Of a stretch of DNA of 64,000 nt, positions 31,609-43,468 are shown piece after piece (position 1 is the stretch's first letter; each line of letters begins with the position of its first letter). Made by a program: the position numbers and the translations under genes. The notes under the pieces are model-generated. The model made no database searches, was not told where the DNA came from, and saw only the letters and a program-made list of their open reading frames with translations. Location: the NCBI GenBank assembly GCA_032622095.1, contig CP136066.1:232196961-232260960 (forward strand). Reading direction: 5' to 3'. The DNA is from Siphonodentalium dalli (taxonomy: Eukaryota > Mollusca > Scaphopoda > Gadilida > Siphonodentaliidae).

Positions 31609-33189
31609 TGGACGTTTCGGCACCTGGTTTTCTTGAAGTTTCGGGACCTGGATTTTCGGCATTTAGTTTTTTTCGACCCAGGTACTTGGATGTTTCGGCA
31701 CTTCATCGAAGACGTTTTGGCACTTATTTCATTTTCTGTTCTTTTCATATATAATATTGTCTTTGATGTTGCATTTATATCCGCCGTTTGTTATGATTCG
31801 TTAGTACATACTAAAGCGTTTTTACACAGTCCAGTTGTGTTCTACATGGAGCGCCACTTCAACTTCTCTTCTCGCCAAGTCCAAAGTCTGGTACCTGGAT
31901 GCAAAATTCCGTGTAATCAACAAACCACGGTCTTAACTTCTGTCCATCCACTCATTCGTCAAATGCAACGACAACTACAAGCAGGCCCCTTTGGTGTTCG
32001 TCATCATGGAAGGTAGAAAGAAAGCTGACTAACTATTCAGTGCTCCGAGCCATAGACAAACGACTACCATTGAACATCACACTCCAACGATTCATCTTAG
32101 ACTTCGAGGCTGGAATGTGGCAGGCCATTAGACAACGTTTTCCGGGTACCCGATTCGTGGTTGTGCTTTCCACTGGTCACAAGCCGTGTTCAGGAAGATT
32201 CAAGACGTCGGCCTTCAGATGTGTAAAACAGATTGTTTTTAAAATTATATTACATATAAATTAAATAAAAAATACAATAATGTTTTTTTATAAATACTGT
32301 ATAATAATTAACAATAATTCTCCAAAGAAAGAAAAAACTCTGACTAATACTGTTTTCAAATAAACGCTCTTTATTTCTACCATATCAGTAATAGACTAAC
32401 ATGGAACGCTCTTTTCTGGTCCATGCTGTGCATATTGCTATTTGTTTGGGACCAAACACTAAACTTGTTTTTTATCTTTCAGTCAGCATATAACCAGAAG
32501 TGAGATATTCATCACTTTCTGCGGAAGGTGCTTTCCTTGCTGTTTCTGCCAGCCGAGCATATAACTCTGACTTTCGACTACCTCAGTGGACTCGTCGATG
32601 ACAATTCAACTAAGCTCAAACAAATCATGCGCTATGTTAGCGACCAATGGATAGACGGCCCAGTGTTCGACATCAACTGTGTAGTGTATGTGTAGTGTCC
32701 GTACCAACAACGACGTTGAAGGATGGAACAACACACTGAACTCGAGAGTCGCCATCAGAGGTCGCGTGCCCTTTTATTTGCTGATTAAAACACATGAGTC
32801 GCAGGACATCCCAATGACATTGAAACTGTTATCCGAAGCGAAGGTTTTCCGAAACCAGCAAAGGACATCCAGCGAGACACAGGCGAAGTTGTTTGACTTA
32901 TGGTTCCGTTACGCAGAGAGGCGCATCTCAGCAACTTCACTCCTAGAAGCTTCTGCCGGCTTGTTTATCCATACCTATAGAGACATTGCTGCATCATGTT
33001 CATAACATGTTGTGCTATTCCGACCAGCATGATTTCCTTAGCATTGCTGCATTGGATGACTTGTACTCTTTATATGTTCACCATCGTTACCATTCATTCC
33101 ACCAAGTGTTTATTTTTGTTACGATGTTACATGTTTTATCACATTTTATAAAACGTCCAGGTGCCGAAACGTCTAGCATTCAACCTAGC
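31609..33189 (+). pseudogene. MULE transposase pseudogene, unit 3
   Basis: Same reading blocks, frameshifts and TGA as unit 1. The left inverted end is truncated at the tandem junction; the right end CCTAGC is intact at about 33184-33189. Confidence 0.85.
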
Positions 33190-35277
33190 ACTTACATACA
33201 AAAAATACTATTTTGGTTTCATTGCTTATTTTGCTTTATATAGTCATAAACAGTGATAAATTAACATCTTCCGAGAAAAAGTTGTTTGAGTCAGGGTTTG
33301 GGGTGTGTGGAGGGGAATTGTCCAGGCCTGGATATTACCCCCCACCCAGCCCCACCCAGCACAAACATGACAAAAAATTATCTTATGGTTTTTTTGCTTA
33401 TTTTGCTTTATAGTCACGAAATGGCGAAATATTAACTTCTTCCGAGAAAAAGTTGTTTGAGTCAGGGATTGAGGTGGTGGGGAGGGGAGATGTCCATGCC
33501 TGAATATCTCCCCCCCCCCCCCCCCACCCAGCACCAACAGGACAAAAAAATTATATTATGGTTTTATTGCTGGTACTTTGTTTTATATAGTCATGAAACG
33601 GCGAGATATTAACTTCTACCAAGAAAAAGTTCTATTTAGCCTTGAAAAGCCAGTGAAAGAATACAACACAGAAAAATCCAGGATATCTCTCCCATAACCA
33701 GCAGATAGGTTTCTACATTATTATTTCAAAGCTAGCAACATATTAAATCCGTTATATATACACAGCTTTAAACCACGTACCAGTAGTCTAAATGTTTTGA
33801 GGAAAACACCTACTCCATTGCAAAAGTCAGTTTCTGGCTTGAAGTTGTCAATGTTTCTCCGACTTTCGACAGTATAACAACCACATTGTTTAATTTATTG
33901 TATGTGTTTGGGTTACGCGAAGCACATAACACCCATGTTAGAGTTTATTCTGTCTCGGACATGCTTAACTCATGATAACGAGAGGCCGATCACGATCGAC
34001 AGATGTTAACCCATCCCTTGGCGATAGTAAATTACTATGATCTGAATCATAAATGAGAGTTTTTATGTTGAAATATAGAGTATACTATTATATACTATTA
34101 TAGACACATTTACATAACACAAATTATTGGAATTTATGAGTCACCTGCATTTATATAAGAGAATACACAGGTACAGACTCTGTAATGCTGCACCACCACA
34201 GCCTTCGGTTAAATGTGAAAAAGGTGACCTGGACATGGACTCCTTGGGTTAAGAGAGTCCAATATAAGTTTACAATGGTAAATTATCAAATTCTACCAAC
34301 AGCCATCAAGATCAGACACTCACTGCTGACCCATTAATATCAATTATATAGCAGAGCTGTCAACAAATCACAGACATTGTTTATGTTAACGTCTGGCATA
34401 TCTATTGAACCTATATAATAACATGTATAATGACCTCAGACCATCTGTAGAGTGATTGCAGCAGATGTTCTTGTCTACTATTAATATCATGTGATGTGTA
34501 TTGTTGAAACTTTTTTTTAAATTAGCTACCATAGCTTTCTTCATCTGCACATTGGCATAAGAGACATCAGAAAATAATATAGCCTTATCAATAGCTAAGT
34601 AGTCCAAAGGCATGGGATGAAATTTGAATTGGGTTTAATGTCGTTCCAACTTCCAAACAAATTTACCAGTACATATCACAAGATTTTGGACCGATTTACA
34701 CCAAATTTGGTGTGGTGACTCGGGTAACCTTGGCAGAGTTATTATGTTGTTAGTTTTTCAAATTTTGTTGACTTTAAAAAAAAAATGCTTTTAATTATTT
34801 AGACAAAAAAAAGTTTATTATATTTTTTTTGTATTTATTTAATTTTTTTTGTTAAATTGAGCTAGGAATTCAAATTTTTTTTTTTTTTTTAAGAGTGAAT
34901 ATTTTTTCGAAAAAGGGCCATAACTCAGTTGAAAATTGTCGGATCAAACCCATATTCGAACTCGATCTGTCTTTTGTGCTGAGAAATTCATAAATTCATA
35001 ATATATTCCGATCAGAAAGAAAATATTTGAGTTATCGCACCATGCGTAAAGTGTCTATGGACAGACAGACGGATGGACAATGGACGGATGCACGACGAGT
35101 GGTCAATCTGGACATCGACACTACCGGTATACTACAGGTATATTAGGTCTACGCCAAATATATAGAGGATATCCACACTTTTTCAGTGGATATGGGTTAT
35201 ATCTCATGAGTGATGACAAAACATTGAATTTCCACAAGTGGAAATTCAAATGTTTTGTCATCACGCATGAGTTTTAA
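31609..35277 (+). repeat. Array unit 3 (3669 bp, no Helitron)
   Basis: Same length as unit 1, and it shares unit 1's diagnostic bases. I could not see a difference from unit 1 beyond possible single bases. Its ends are identical junctions of GAGTTTTAA with TGGACGTTTC. Confidence 0.95.
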
Positions 35278-37724
35278 TGGACGTTTCGGCACCTGGTTTT
35301 CTTGAAGTTTCGGGACCTGGATTTTCGGCATTTAGTTTTTTTCGACCCAGGTACTTGGATGTTTCGGCACTTCATCGAAGACGTTTTGGCACTTATTTCA
35401 TTTTCTGTTCTTTTCATATATAATATTGTCTTTGATGTTGCATTTATATCCGCCGTTTGTTATGATTCGTTAGTACATACTAAAGCGTTTTTACACAGTC
35501 CAGTTGTGTTCTACATGGAGCGCCACTTCAACTTCTCTTCTCGCCAAGTCCAAAGTCTGGTACCTGGATGCAAAATTCCGTGTAATCAACAAACCACGGT
35601 CTTAACTTCTGTCCATCCACTCATTCGTCAAATGCAACGACAACTACAAGCAGGCCCCTTTGGTGTTCGTCATCATGGAAGGTAGAAAGAAAGCTGACTA
35701 ACTATTCAGTGCTCCGAGCCATAGACAAACGACTACCATTGAACATCACACTCCAACGATTCATCTTAGACTTCGAGGCTGGAATGTGGCAGGCCATTAG
35801 ACAACGTTTTCCGGGTACCCGATTCGTGGTTGTGCTTTCCACTGGTCACAAGCCGTGTTCAGGAAGATTCAAGACGTCGGCCTTCAGATGTGTAAAACAG
35901 ATTGTTTTTAAAATTATATCTATTATATATTTTGAAAGATCTGTGTGTGTGTGTATGTGTTTGTTTGTTTGTGTGTGTGTTTGAAATCGATGGACTCCAA
36001 AACGACTAAGCCAATTTCGATGAAATTTGGTATTTTAGGGTATTTTCGGCCGGAGACGAACATAGGCATATTTATTTGTCCGTGCGAGGTCAACTTTTCA
36101 CGTGCGGAGGTCAAATCTGTTTTTACGCCGTTTTGCGCTAATATATTTCAGTTCGGTGCTCACAAATCGATACGATATAGCGCGAATAATAAATTGCCAG
36201 TCATATAATTTGCACGGTTAGAATCTGTGTGGCTTCATCTTTCCAACGATATATAATAAGTATGTATCCGTTTTAGTTATCTGCCTCAATTATTAGGTAC
36301 AAGTGGTGCGATCTTTTATCAGGATAAAATCAATGCGTAAATTCTATGACGTCGTCAGAGGTCATAAAGTTAGATTACGTTAACTCTCACCCTGCCGATG
36401 CATTTGACTGTGACGCGTTAACTCATCACCGGCCGAGGTATCCGCAAATGACATTGGGCTATATATCTCGGAAACGGGTGTAGCTATCGACTTGAAATTT
36501 GGTATGTGAATGTATCTTGCCCCGGATACGAATTTTATCGGGTCGCCGAGCACGTGCGACGCCAGCTTCGCGCATGCGCAGACGAGATCTCGGAAACGGG
36601 TTGAGATATTGACTTTAAATTTGGTATGTGAATGTATCTTGCCCCGGATACGAATTTTATCGGGTCGCCGAGCACGTGCGACACCAGCTTCGCGCATGCG
36701 CAGACCAGATCTAGGAAACGGGTGGAGCAATCGACTTGAAATTTGGTTTTTGAATAGCCCGGACGAAGTCGGGTCACCTTCTAGTTACATATAAATTAAA
36801 TAAAAAATACAATAATGTTTTTTTATAAATACTGTATAATAATTAACAATAATTCTCCAAAGAAAGAAAAAACTCTGACTAATACTGTTTTCAAATAAAC
36901 GCTTTTTATTTCTACCATATCAGTAATAGACTAACATGGAACGCTCTTTTCTGGTCCATGCTGTGCATATTGCTATTTGTTTGGGACCAAACACTAAACT
37001 TGTTTTTTATCTTTCAGTCAGCATATAACCAGAAGTGAGATATTCATCACTTTCTGCGGAAGGTGCTTTCCTTGCTGTTTCTGCCAGCCGAGCATATAAC
37101 TCTGACTTTCGACTACCTCAGTGGACTCGTCGATGACAATTCAACTAAGCTCAAACAAATCATGCGCTATGTTAGCGACCAATGGATAGATGGCCCAGTG
37201 TTCGACATCAACTGTGTAGTGTATGTGTAGTGTCCGTACCAACAACGACGTTGAAGGATGGAACAACACACTGAACTCGAGAGTCGCCATCAGAGGTCGC
37301 GTGCCCTTTTATTTGCTGATTAAAACACATGAGTCGCAGGACATCCCAATGACATTGAAACTGTTATCCGAAGCGAAGGTTTTCCGAAACCAGCAAAGGA
37401 CATCCAGCGAGACACAGGCGAAGTTGTTTGACTTATGGTTCCGTTACGCAGAGAGGCGCATCTCAGCAACTTCACTCCTAGAAGCTTCTGCCGGCTTGTT
37501 TATCCATACCTATAGAGACATTGCTGCATCATGTTCATAACATGTTGTGCTATTCCGACCAGCATGATTTCCTTAGCATTGCTGCATTGGATGACTTGTA
37601 CTCTTTATATGTTCACCATCGTTACCATTCATTCCACCAAGTGTTTATTTTTGTTACGATGTTACATGTTTTATCACATTTTATAAAACGTCCAGGTGCC
37701 GAAACGTCTAGCATTCAACCTAGC
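35278..37724 (+). pseudogene. MULE transposase pseudogene, unit 4 (split by Helitron)
   Basis: As unit 2, with coding blocks at 35302-35916 and about 37040-37540 and the same shared lesions. Confidence 0.85.
35919..36784 (+). mobile_element. Non-autonomous Helitron in array unit 4
   Basis: 866 bp, with the same ends, position and interior as the one at 27718, exactly 8201 bp further on. It was copied with the array, not inserted independently. Confidence 0.93.
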
Positions 37725-39682
37725 ACTTACATACAAAAAATACTATTTTGGTTTCATTGCTTATTTTGCTTTATATAGTCATAAACAGTGATAAATTAAC
37801 ATCTTCCGAGAAAAAGTTGTTTGAGTCAGGGTTTGGGGTGTGTGGAGGGGAATTGTCCAGGCCTGGATATTACCCCCCACCCAGCCCCACCCAGCACAAA
37901 CATGACAAAAAATTATCTTATGGTTTTTTTGCTTATTTTGCTTTATAGTCACGAAATGGCGAAATATTAACTTCTTCCGAGAAAAAGTTGTTTGAGTCAG
38001 GGATTGAGGTGGTGGGGAGGGGAGATGTCCATGCCTGAATATCTCCCCCCCCCCCCCACCCAGCACCAACAGGACAAAAAAATTATATTATGGTTTTATT
38101 GCTGGTACTTTGTTTTATATAGTCATGAAACGGCGAGATATTAACTTCTACCAAGAAAAAGTTCTATTTAGCCTTGAAAAGCCAGTGAAAGAATACAACA
38201 CAGAAAAATCCAGGATATCTCTCCCATAACCAGCAGATAGGTTTCTACATTATTATTTCAAAGCTAGCAACATATTAAATCCGTTATATATACACAGCTT
38301 TAAACCACGTACCAGTAGTCTAAATGTTTTGAGGAAAACACCTACTCCATTGCAAAAGTCAGTTTCTGGCTTGAAGTTGTCAATGTTTCTCCGACTTTCG
38401 ACAGTATAACAACCACATTGTTTAATTTATTGTATGTGTTTGGGTTACGCGAAGCACATAACACCCATGTTAGAGTTTATTCTGTCTCGGACATGCTTAA
38501 CTCATGATAACGAGAGGCCGATCACGATCGACAGATGTTAACCCATCCCTTGGCGATAGTAAATTACTATGATCTGAATCATAAATGAGAGTTTTTATGT
38601 TGAAATATAGAGTATACTATTATATACTATTATAGACACATTTACATAACACAAATTATTGGAATTTATGAGTCACCTGCATTTATATAAGAGAATACAC
38701 AGGTACAGACTCTGTAATGCTGCACCACCACAGCCTTCGGTTAAATGTGAAAAAGGTGACCTGGACATGGACTCCTTGGGTTAAGAGAGTCCAATATAAG
38801 TTTACAATGGTAAATTATCAAATTCTACCAACAGCCATCAAGATCAGACACTCACTGCTGACCCATTAATATCAATTATATAGCAGAGCTGTCAACAAAT
38901 CACAGACATTGTTTATGTTAACGTCTGGCATATCTATTGAACCTATATAATAACATGTATAATGACCTCAGACCATCTGTAGAGTGATTGCAGCAGATGT
39001 TCTTGTCTACTATTAATATCATGTGATGTGTATTGTTGAAACTTTTTTTTAAATTAGCTACCATAGCTTTCTTCATCTGCACATTGGCATAAGAGACATC
39101 AGAAAATAATATAGCCTTATCAATAGCTAAGTAGTCCAAAGGCATGGGATGAAATTTGAATTGGGTTTAATGTCGTTCCAACTTCCAAACAAATTTACCA
39201 GTACATATCACAAGATTTTGGACCGATTTACACCAAATTTGGTGTGGTGACTCGGGTAACCTTGGCAGAGTTATAATGTTGTTAGTTTTTCAAATTTTGT
39301 TGACTTTAAAAAAAAAATGCTTTTAATTATTTAGACAAAAAAAAGTTTATTATATTTTTTTTGTATTTATTTAATTTTTTTTGTTAAATTGAGCTAGGAA
39401 TTCAAATTTTTTTTTTTTTTTTAAGAGTGAATATTTTTTCGAAAAAGGGCCATAACTCAGTTGAAAATTGTCGGATCAAACCCATATTCGAACTCGATCT
39501 GTCTTTTGTGCTGAGAAATTCATAAATTCATAATATATTCCGATCAGAAAGAAAATATTTGAGTTATCGCACCATGCGTAAAGTGTCTATGGACAGACAG
39601 ACGGATGGACAATGGACGGATGCACGACGAGTGGTCAATCTGGACATCGACACTACCGGTATACTACAGGTATATTAGGTCT

Positions 39683-39808
39683 ACGCCAAATATATAGAGG
39701 ATATCCACACTTTTTCAGTGGATATGGGTTATATCTCATGAGTGATGACAAAACATTGTCATCACGCATGAGTTTTAACCCATATCCACTGAAAAAGTGT
39801 GGATATTC
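39683..39808. repeat. Hairpin with about 50-bp arms at the array's right edge
   Basis: CCACACTTTTTCAGTGGATA, TGGGTTATATCTCATGAGTG and ATGACAAAACA on the left face TGTCATCACGCATGAG, TTTTAACCCATATCCACTGA and AAAAGTGTGG on the right. A fuller version lies at 46753-46917. Units 1-3 keep only the left arm and a small inner palindrome (AATTTCCACAAGTGGAAATT). Confidence 0.88.
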
Positions 39809-40484
39809 TGTTTATTATATACTTTAGTTACTTGCCTATGGCCCCCAATGCATGTCAATACATCAGAAATTTCAAGCTGACACATTACGCCCAAAAAAAA
39901 TAGTCCCATATTTAAAACACTCAAAAAGTATAGATTTTGTATTTATTATTATACTTTAGTTACTTGCCGATGGCCCCCAATGAATGTCAGTACATGATAT
40001 GTGCAGGAAATAATTCACTATGAAGTATAACCTGACTACACACATGATGATCCATAAGGCTCAACAATACCGTGAGATATCGATATCTCACTAGTGGGAT
40101 ATCACTTATATCTCACTGCTAAAACCTTATAATTCATGGGCAAGTATATAATAAATGGTATTATTGAGTCTGGAGTAAACTACATACCCACATATACAAA
40201 AAGTATGAATCTGAGTATGTTTACACAGACTTGGTATTATTATTCACCTGTAGGGAGTTATGTACATGTAGTTATATATAGTCGATGTCTCTGTCTCTGT
40301 CCGTCTCTGTCTGTCAAGCATCAGTTATCGGATTTTGATGTCCTTTGGTATGGTGATATGGACCAAGATGGGAGAACAGACATCCACATATACCTAGTTA
40401 TGGCCCTTATTGGACTTAGAAAACATTATACAATAAACGTTTTGCATTATAACTCAGGCATCAGTTTTCGGAGTTTGATATCAT

Positions 40485-40790
40485 TTAGGTAAGGTGATAA
40501 ACCAGAATGGGGATATGATATCCACATATCGCTGTCTTTATCCACACTTTCATACTAGAGTTCCAGCCCTTGTAGGACTTACACAAATAAAACGCCACAG
40601 TCTGGATCATTTGCCCATATTTGCCCACAGATGGAACCACTAATGGAATAATTTTAAATGGTACACACTCATAGTGTGACATGGTCGATTTGTGTGTCAA
40701 AAGACGCTGCAGAGTCCTCAGTATAACATATATAAAATCCGCTAAATTCCCCTTTGCGGAAACTCTGTTATTCAAGATGGCAACCGACAT
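40485..40790 (-). other. Open frame conserved between two DS copies, family unknown
   Basis: About 72 codons of this minus-strand frame (from HKSTMSHY to the CGYHIPIL block) are also open at 54363-54590, with roughly nine residue differences and no indel in the shared part. I recognise no domain. It may be chance preservation in a recent duplicate, since the overlapping plus-strand frame is also largely open. Confidence 0.25.
40728..40738 (+). promoter_or_regulatory. TATA-like box, DS copy 1
   Basis: CATATATAAAATCC lies about 45 bp upstream of an ATG in good context (TTCAAGATGG). The same arrangement is kept in DS copy 2 at about 54606-54616. The promoter role is inferred from spacing only. 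Confidence 0.3.
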
Positions 40791-40818
40791 GGTTGTCTAT
40801 ATGACATCAGTTCTCGAA
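40777..40818 (+). CDS. Possible 14-codon first exon, DS copy 1
   Basis: ATG in AAGATGG context opens MATDMVVYMTSVLE and is followed at once by a consensus donor GTAAGT (40819-40824). DS copy 2 has MASNMVVYMTSVLE and the same donor. In copy 2 a 1-bp deletion just upstream of the ATG breaks the longer frame, but the ATG-to-donor frame is kept. No downstream exon is identified, and the family is unknown. It could be a captured gene 5' end or coincidence. Confidence 0.25.
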
Positions 40819-41352
40819 GTAAGTCATTATACGATACCAAAAACGTTTTTTACCAATGGCCATACAATAGAGGGCATGTATATCTATATAGGTGGGCCTA
40901 AATCTTTTGACATAAAGTTGAATACTTTGCGAGTATAACGTAACTTAATATGTTTATATAATGTATATCATTTATACCTAAATTTTGTCCCGATGTTAGT
41001 TCAACATAATACATTATGTATGGTTGTATTGGTCTGAAGCTCATTGTTTGAAAGATAACAGTAACAATTGTATGTAGTCATGATGCAAAGTATATGTATA
41101 ATCGACAATAATAACAGAACTCTGTTTACATAGATTTTGGTAATTAGCAGGTTCTCAAATTTTTATCAAAGTCAAACTTATCTGAAATATGCAATGATAT
41201 ATCGGCTCGTTCATTTTGTCTAAAAATGAAGAATTTCGTTAGTTTCCATATGTTTTATGTAGATTTTTGCTTCAAATCAACTCTGAACTACACAACCAAC
41301 CATATATTAAATATCTGTGACACTCAATTATTAATGAGAAGCCGATCACGAT

Positions 41353-41690
41353 CAAGCCTGGATATAAGAGGTCGGACACGGTCATTGACCGAGCCAAATA
41401 CACCGATGACCAGCGCCGCCTTATTATCGTCCGTCAGTTTGTCCGGCGCCCATTATCTTCACAAAAAATATATAATTAAGGGGAAAACAACAAGTAGATG
41501 TATTATCCGCGGCAAAGACATTCAATTACCACTACTGTGCACTAAATATCAAATCCCCCCACCAATACAACGCATTTTACCGAAAACATGTTAATGATCC
41601 GTTCCGTATACAGGACCTATAAATGTAATTTTAATGCAACCTCTAACCTAAATTGTCTGCGATTGATGATTGATCGCAAACTGCATATTA
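41353..41690 (+). mobile_element. Truncated copy of the nested hAT-like element
   Basis: CAAGCCTGGATATAAGAGGT to GATTGATCGCAAACTGC matches 12172-12510 with few differences. The right end is missing. Its left end lies directly inside a CCGATCACGAT motif, which marks that motif as its target. Confidence 0.85.
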
Positions 41691-42076
41691 CCATGCTTAT
41701 AGTTGAGTTGGAAATACTGAGGTGAAGTAATTAGCTTACATCTCATGCAAGAAATTGTTTTTCAAATCGAAGATGCGGCCAAAATGGCGACCGAAATTTG
41801 AAAACAAATCTACATTCCTTTACTTTCTTACGATGGGCGTTATTGTTTCTCGATTTCTATCGACCATTACAAGTATTCATTAGGGTTTGGCAATTGATAC
41901 TCACAGCCAAGATTGGCGGCTAGAAATTGAAAAGAAATTGATATTTTCACATATTAATTTCAACTTTTTGTCATAATATCGGTATGTATGGACGAAACTG
42001 TAAACAAACCATCTACTAGTTCAACTTAAAGGTATCGAAATGCATAACATAGCTCGTATCCTTCTGGAAAGATGAA
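41691..42076. other. Non-coding stretch
   Basis: No exon. AAAATGGCGACCGAAATT (about 41780) weakly recalls SAT-K wording but is not a unit of it. Confidence 0.4.
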
Positions 42077-43468
42077 CGAGAGGCCGATCACGATCGGCAG
42101 ATGTTAACCCATCCCTTGGCGATAAAAATTTAATATGATCGGATAAATGAGAGTTTTGGTGTTGAATTATAGAGTATACTGTTATGTACTATTATAGACA
42201 AATGTGCATAACACAAATTATTGGAATTTATGGGTCACTGGCATTTATATAAGAGAATGCACTGGTACAGGATCTGTAATGCTAAACCGCCACAGCCAGC
42301 AAGTCCGTGGGTTAAATGTGTAGGTGTGACCTGGACATGGAATACTTGGGTTAAGAGAGTCCAATTTAAGTTTACAATAATAATGTGTCCTAGTATACAG
42401 ATAAGCAACCTCACCACTGACCCATTAATATCAATTATATAGCACAGCTGTCAAAAAATCACAGGAATTGTTTATGTTGAACACTGACCTCTATTAAACC
42501 AATAACAATTATAATGATATCAGACCATCTGAAGATATAACTCTGCAGCACAGATGTCCAAGTCTACTGTTAATATCATGTGATGTTTATTGTTGAATCT
42601 TTATTTTAAATTAGATACCATAGCCTTCTTTATCAGATTATTTGCACATTGGCATAAGAGTCATCAGAAAATAATATAGCTTTATCAATAGCTATTATAT
42701 AAAGTAGTCCAAATGCAATTGCTGAATTGGATTTAATGTTGCTCCAAACAGATTTACCAGTACATAACACAAGATTTTGGACCGATTTAATCAAATTTGG
42801 TGTGGTGATTCGGGGTACCCTTGGCAGAGTTATAATGGTGTTAGTTTTTCAATTTTTTTTTTTTTTTTTAATTATTTTAAAAAATTAAAGGGACACATTG
42901 GAAATCTTTTTTATCAACTTGTATCATAATCATCAATATCTAAATGAAAACAAATGACAATGTCAATGACATTTTTTTTATTATTATTATAAAAGTTAAA
43001 AATAAATTAAAAAAAATAATCAAATTTTTTTTTTCAATTTTTTTTTCTTCGAAAAAGGGTCATAACTCCTTTAAAATAAATCGGATCAAACCCATATTCG
43101 AACTAGATCTGTATTTTGAGCTGTGAAACTCACACACCAAATTTGGTTCCAATCAGATAAAAAATGTTTGAGTTATGGCAGAATGTGTGAATTCTAAGTC
43201 AAAAAAGGGCCATAACTCTGTAACAAAAACTCGGATCAAACCCAAATTCGAACTCGATCTGTATTTTGGGCTGATATACCCATATACAAATTTTGGTTCT
43301 GATTGGATAGAAAATGTTTGAGTTATCGCATTACACGTGAAGTGTCTACGGACGGACAGACGGACGGACAGACGGACAGACGGACGGACGGACGGACGAA
43401 CGACGAGTGGTCAATCCGGACAACGACACTATGTTTACCATACATGGTATGGGTAAACATAAAAACCA
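42077..43468 (+). repeat. Dispersed repeat REP-A, copy 2 (longest)
   Basis: Head CGAGAGGCCGATCACGATCG, tail CATGGTATGGGTAAACATAA. It is closely similar to 1529-2746 but keeps about 170 bp (42725-42890) lost from copy 1. It has two GGGCCATAACTC/GGGTCATAACTC modules and a GGACGGACAGAC tract at 43351-43400. The open frames in it (42221-42442, 43303-43551) are not gene-like. Confidence 0.8.

Larger units (their letters stand above)
35278..39778 (+). repeat. Array unit 4 (4501 bp, with Helitron)
   Basis: Carries the Helitron and the unit 2 diagnostic bases. It differs from unit 2 by a 31-bp loss inside the terminal hairpin (39758) and one visible base (GTTATAATG for GTTATTATG near 39274). It is the only unit in which the hairpin's right arm continues into AACCCATATCCACTG, so it marks the original right flank. 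Confidence 0.95.
39779..41352 (+). repeat. Duplicated segment DS, uninterrupted copy
   Basis: Matches 46905-47302 joined to 54067-55290. It contains two copies of ACTTGCC-ATGGCCCCCAATG (39830 and 39963) and a short palindromic block, GTGAGATATCGATATCTCAC. It also has a GTCTCTGTC microsatellite (40287-40318) and a segment with a TATA box and short exon-like sequence (40728-40824). At 40192-40200 it preserves the empty target CACATATACAAAA for the 6.76-kb element. It ends at a CGATCACGAT motif. Confidence 0.85.

Noticed and set aside
23374-39778. Active transposase gene family in four copies
   Set aside because: All copies share the same two frameshifts and a TGA, and they differ by almost nothing else. 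This is one dead copy multiplied by tandem duplication.
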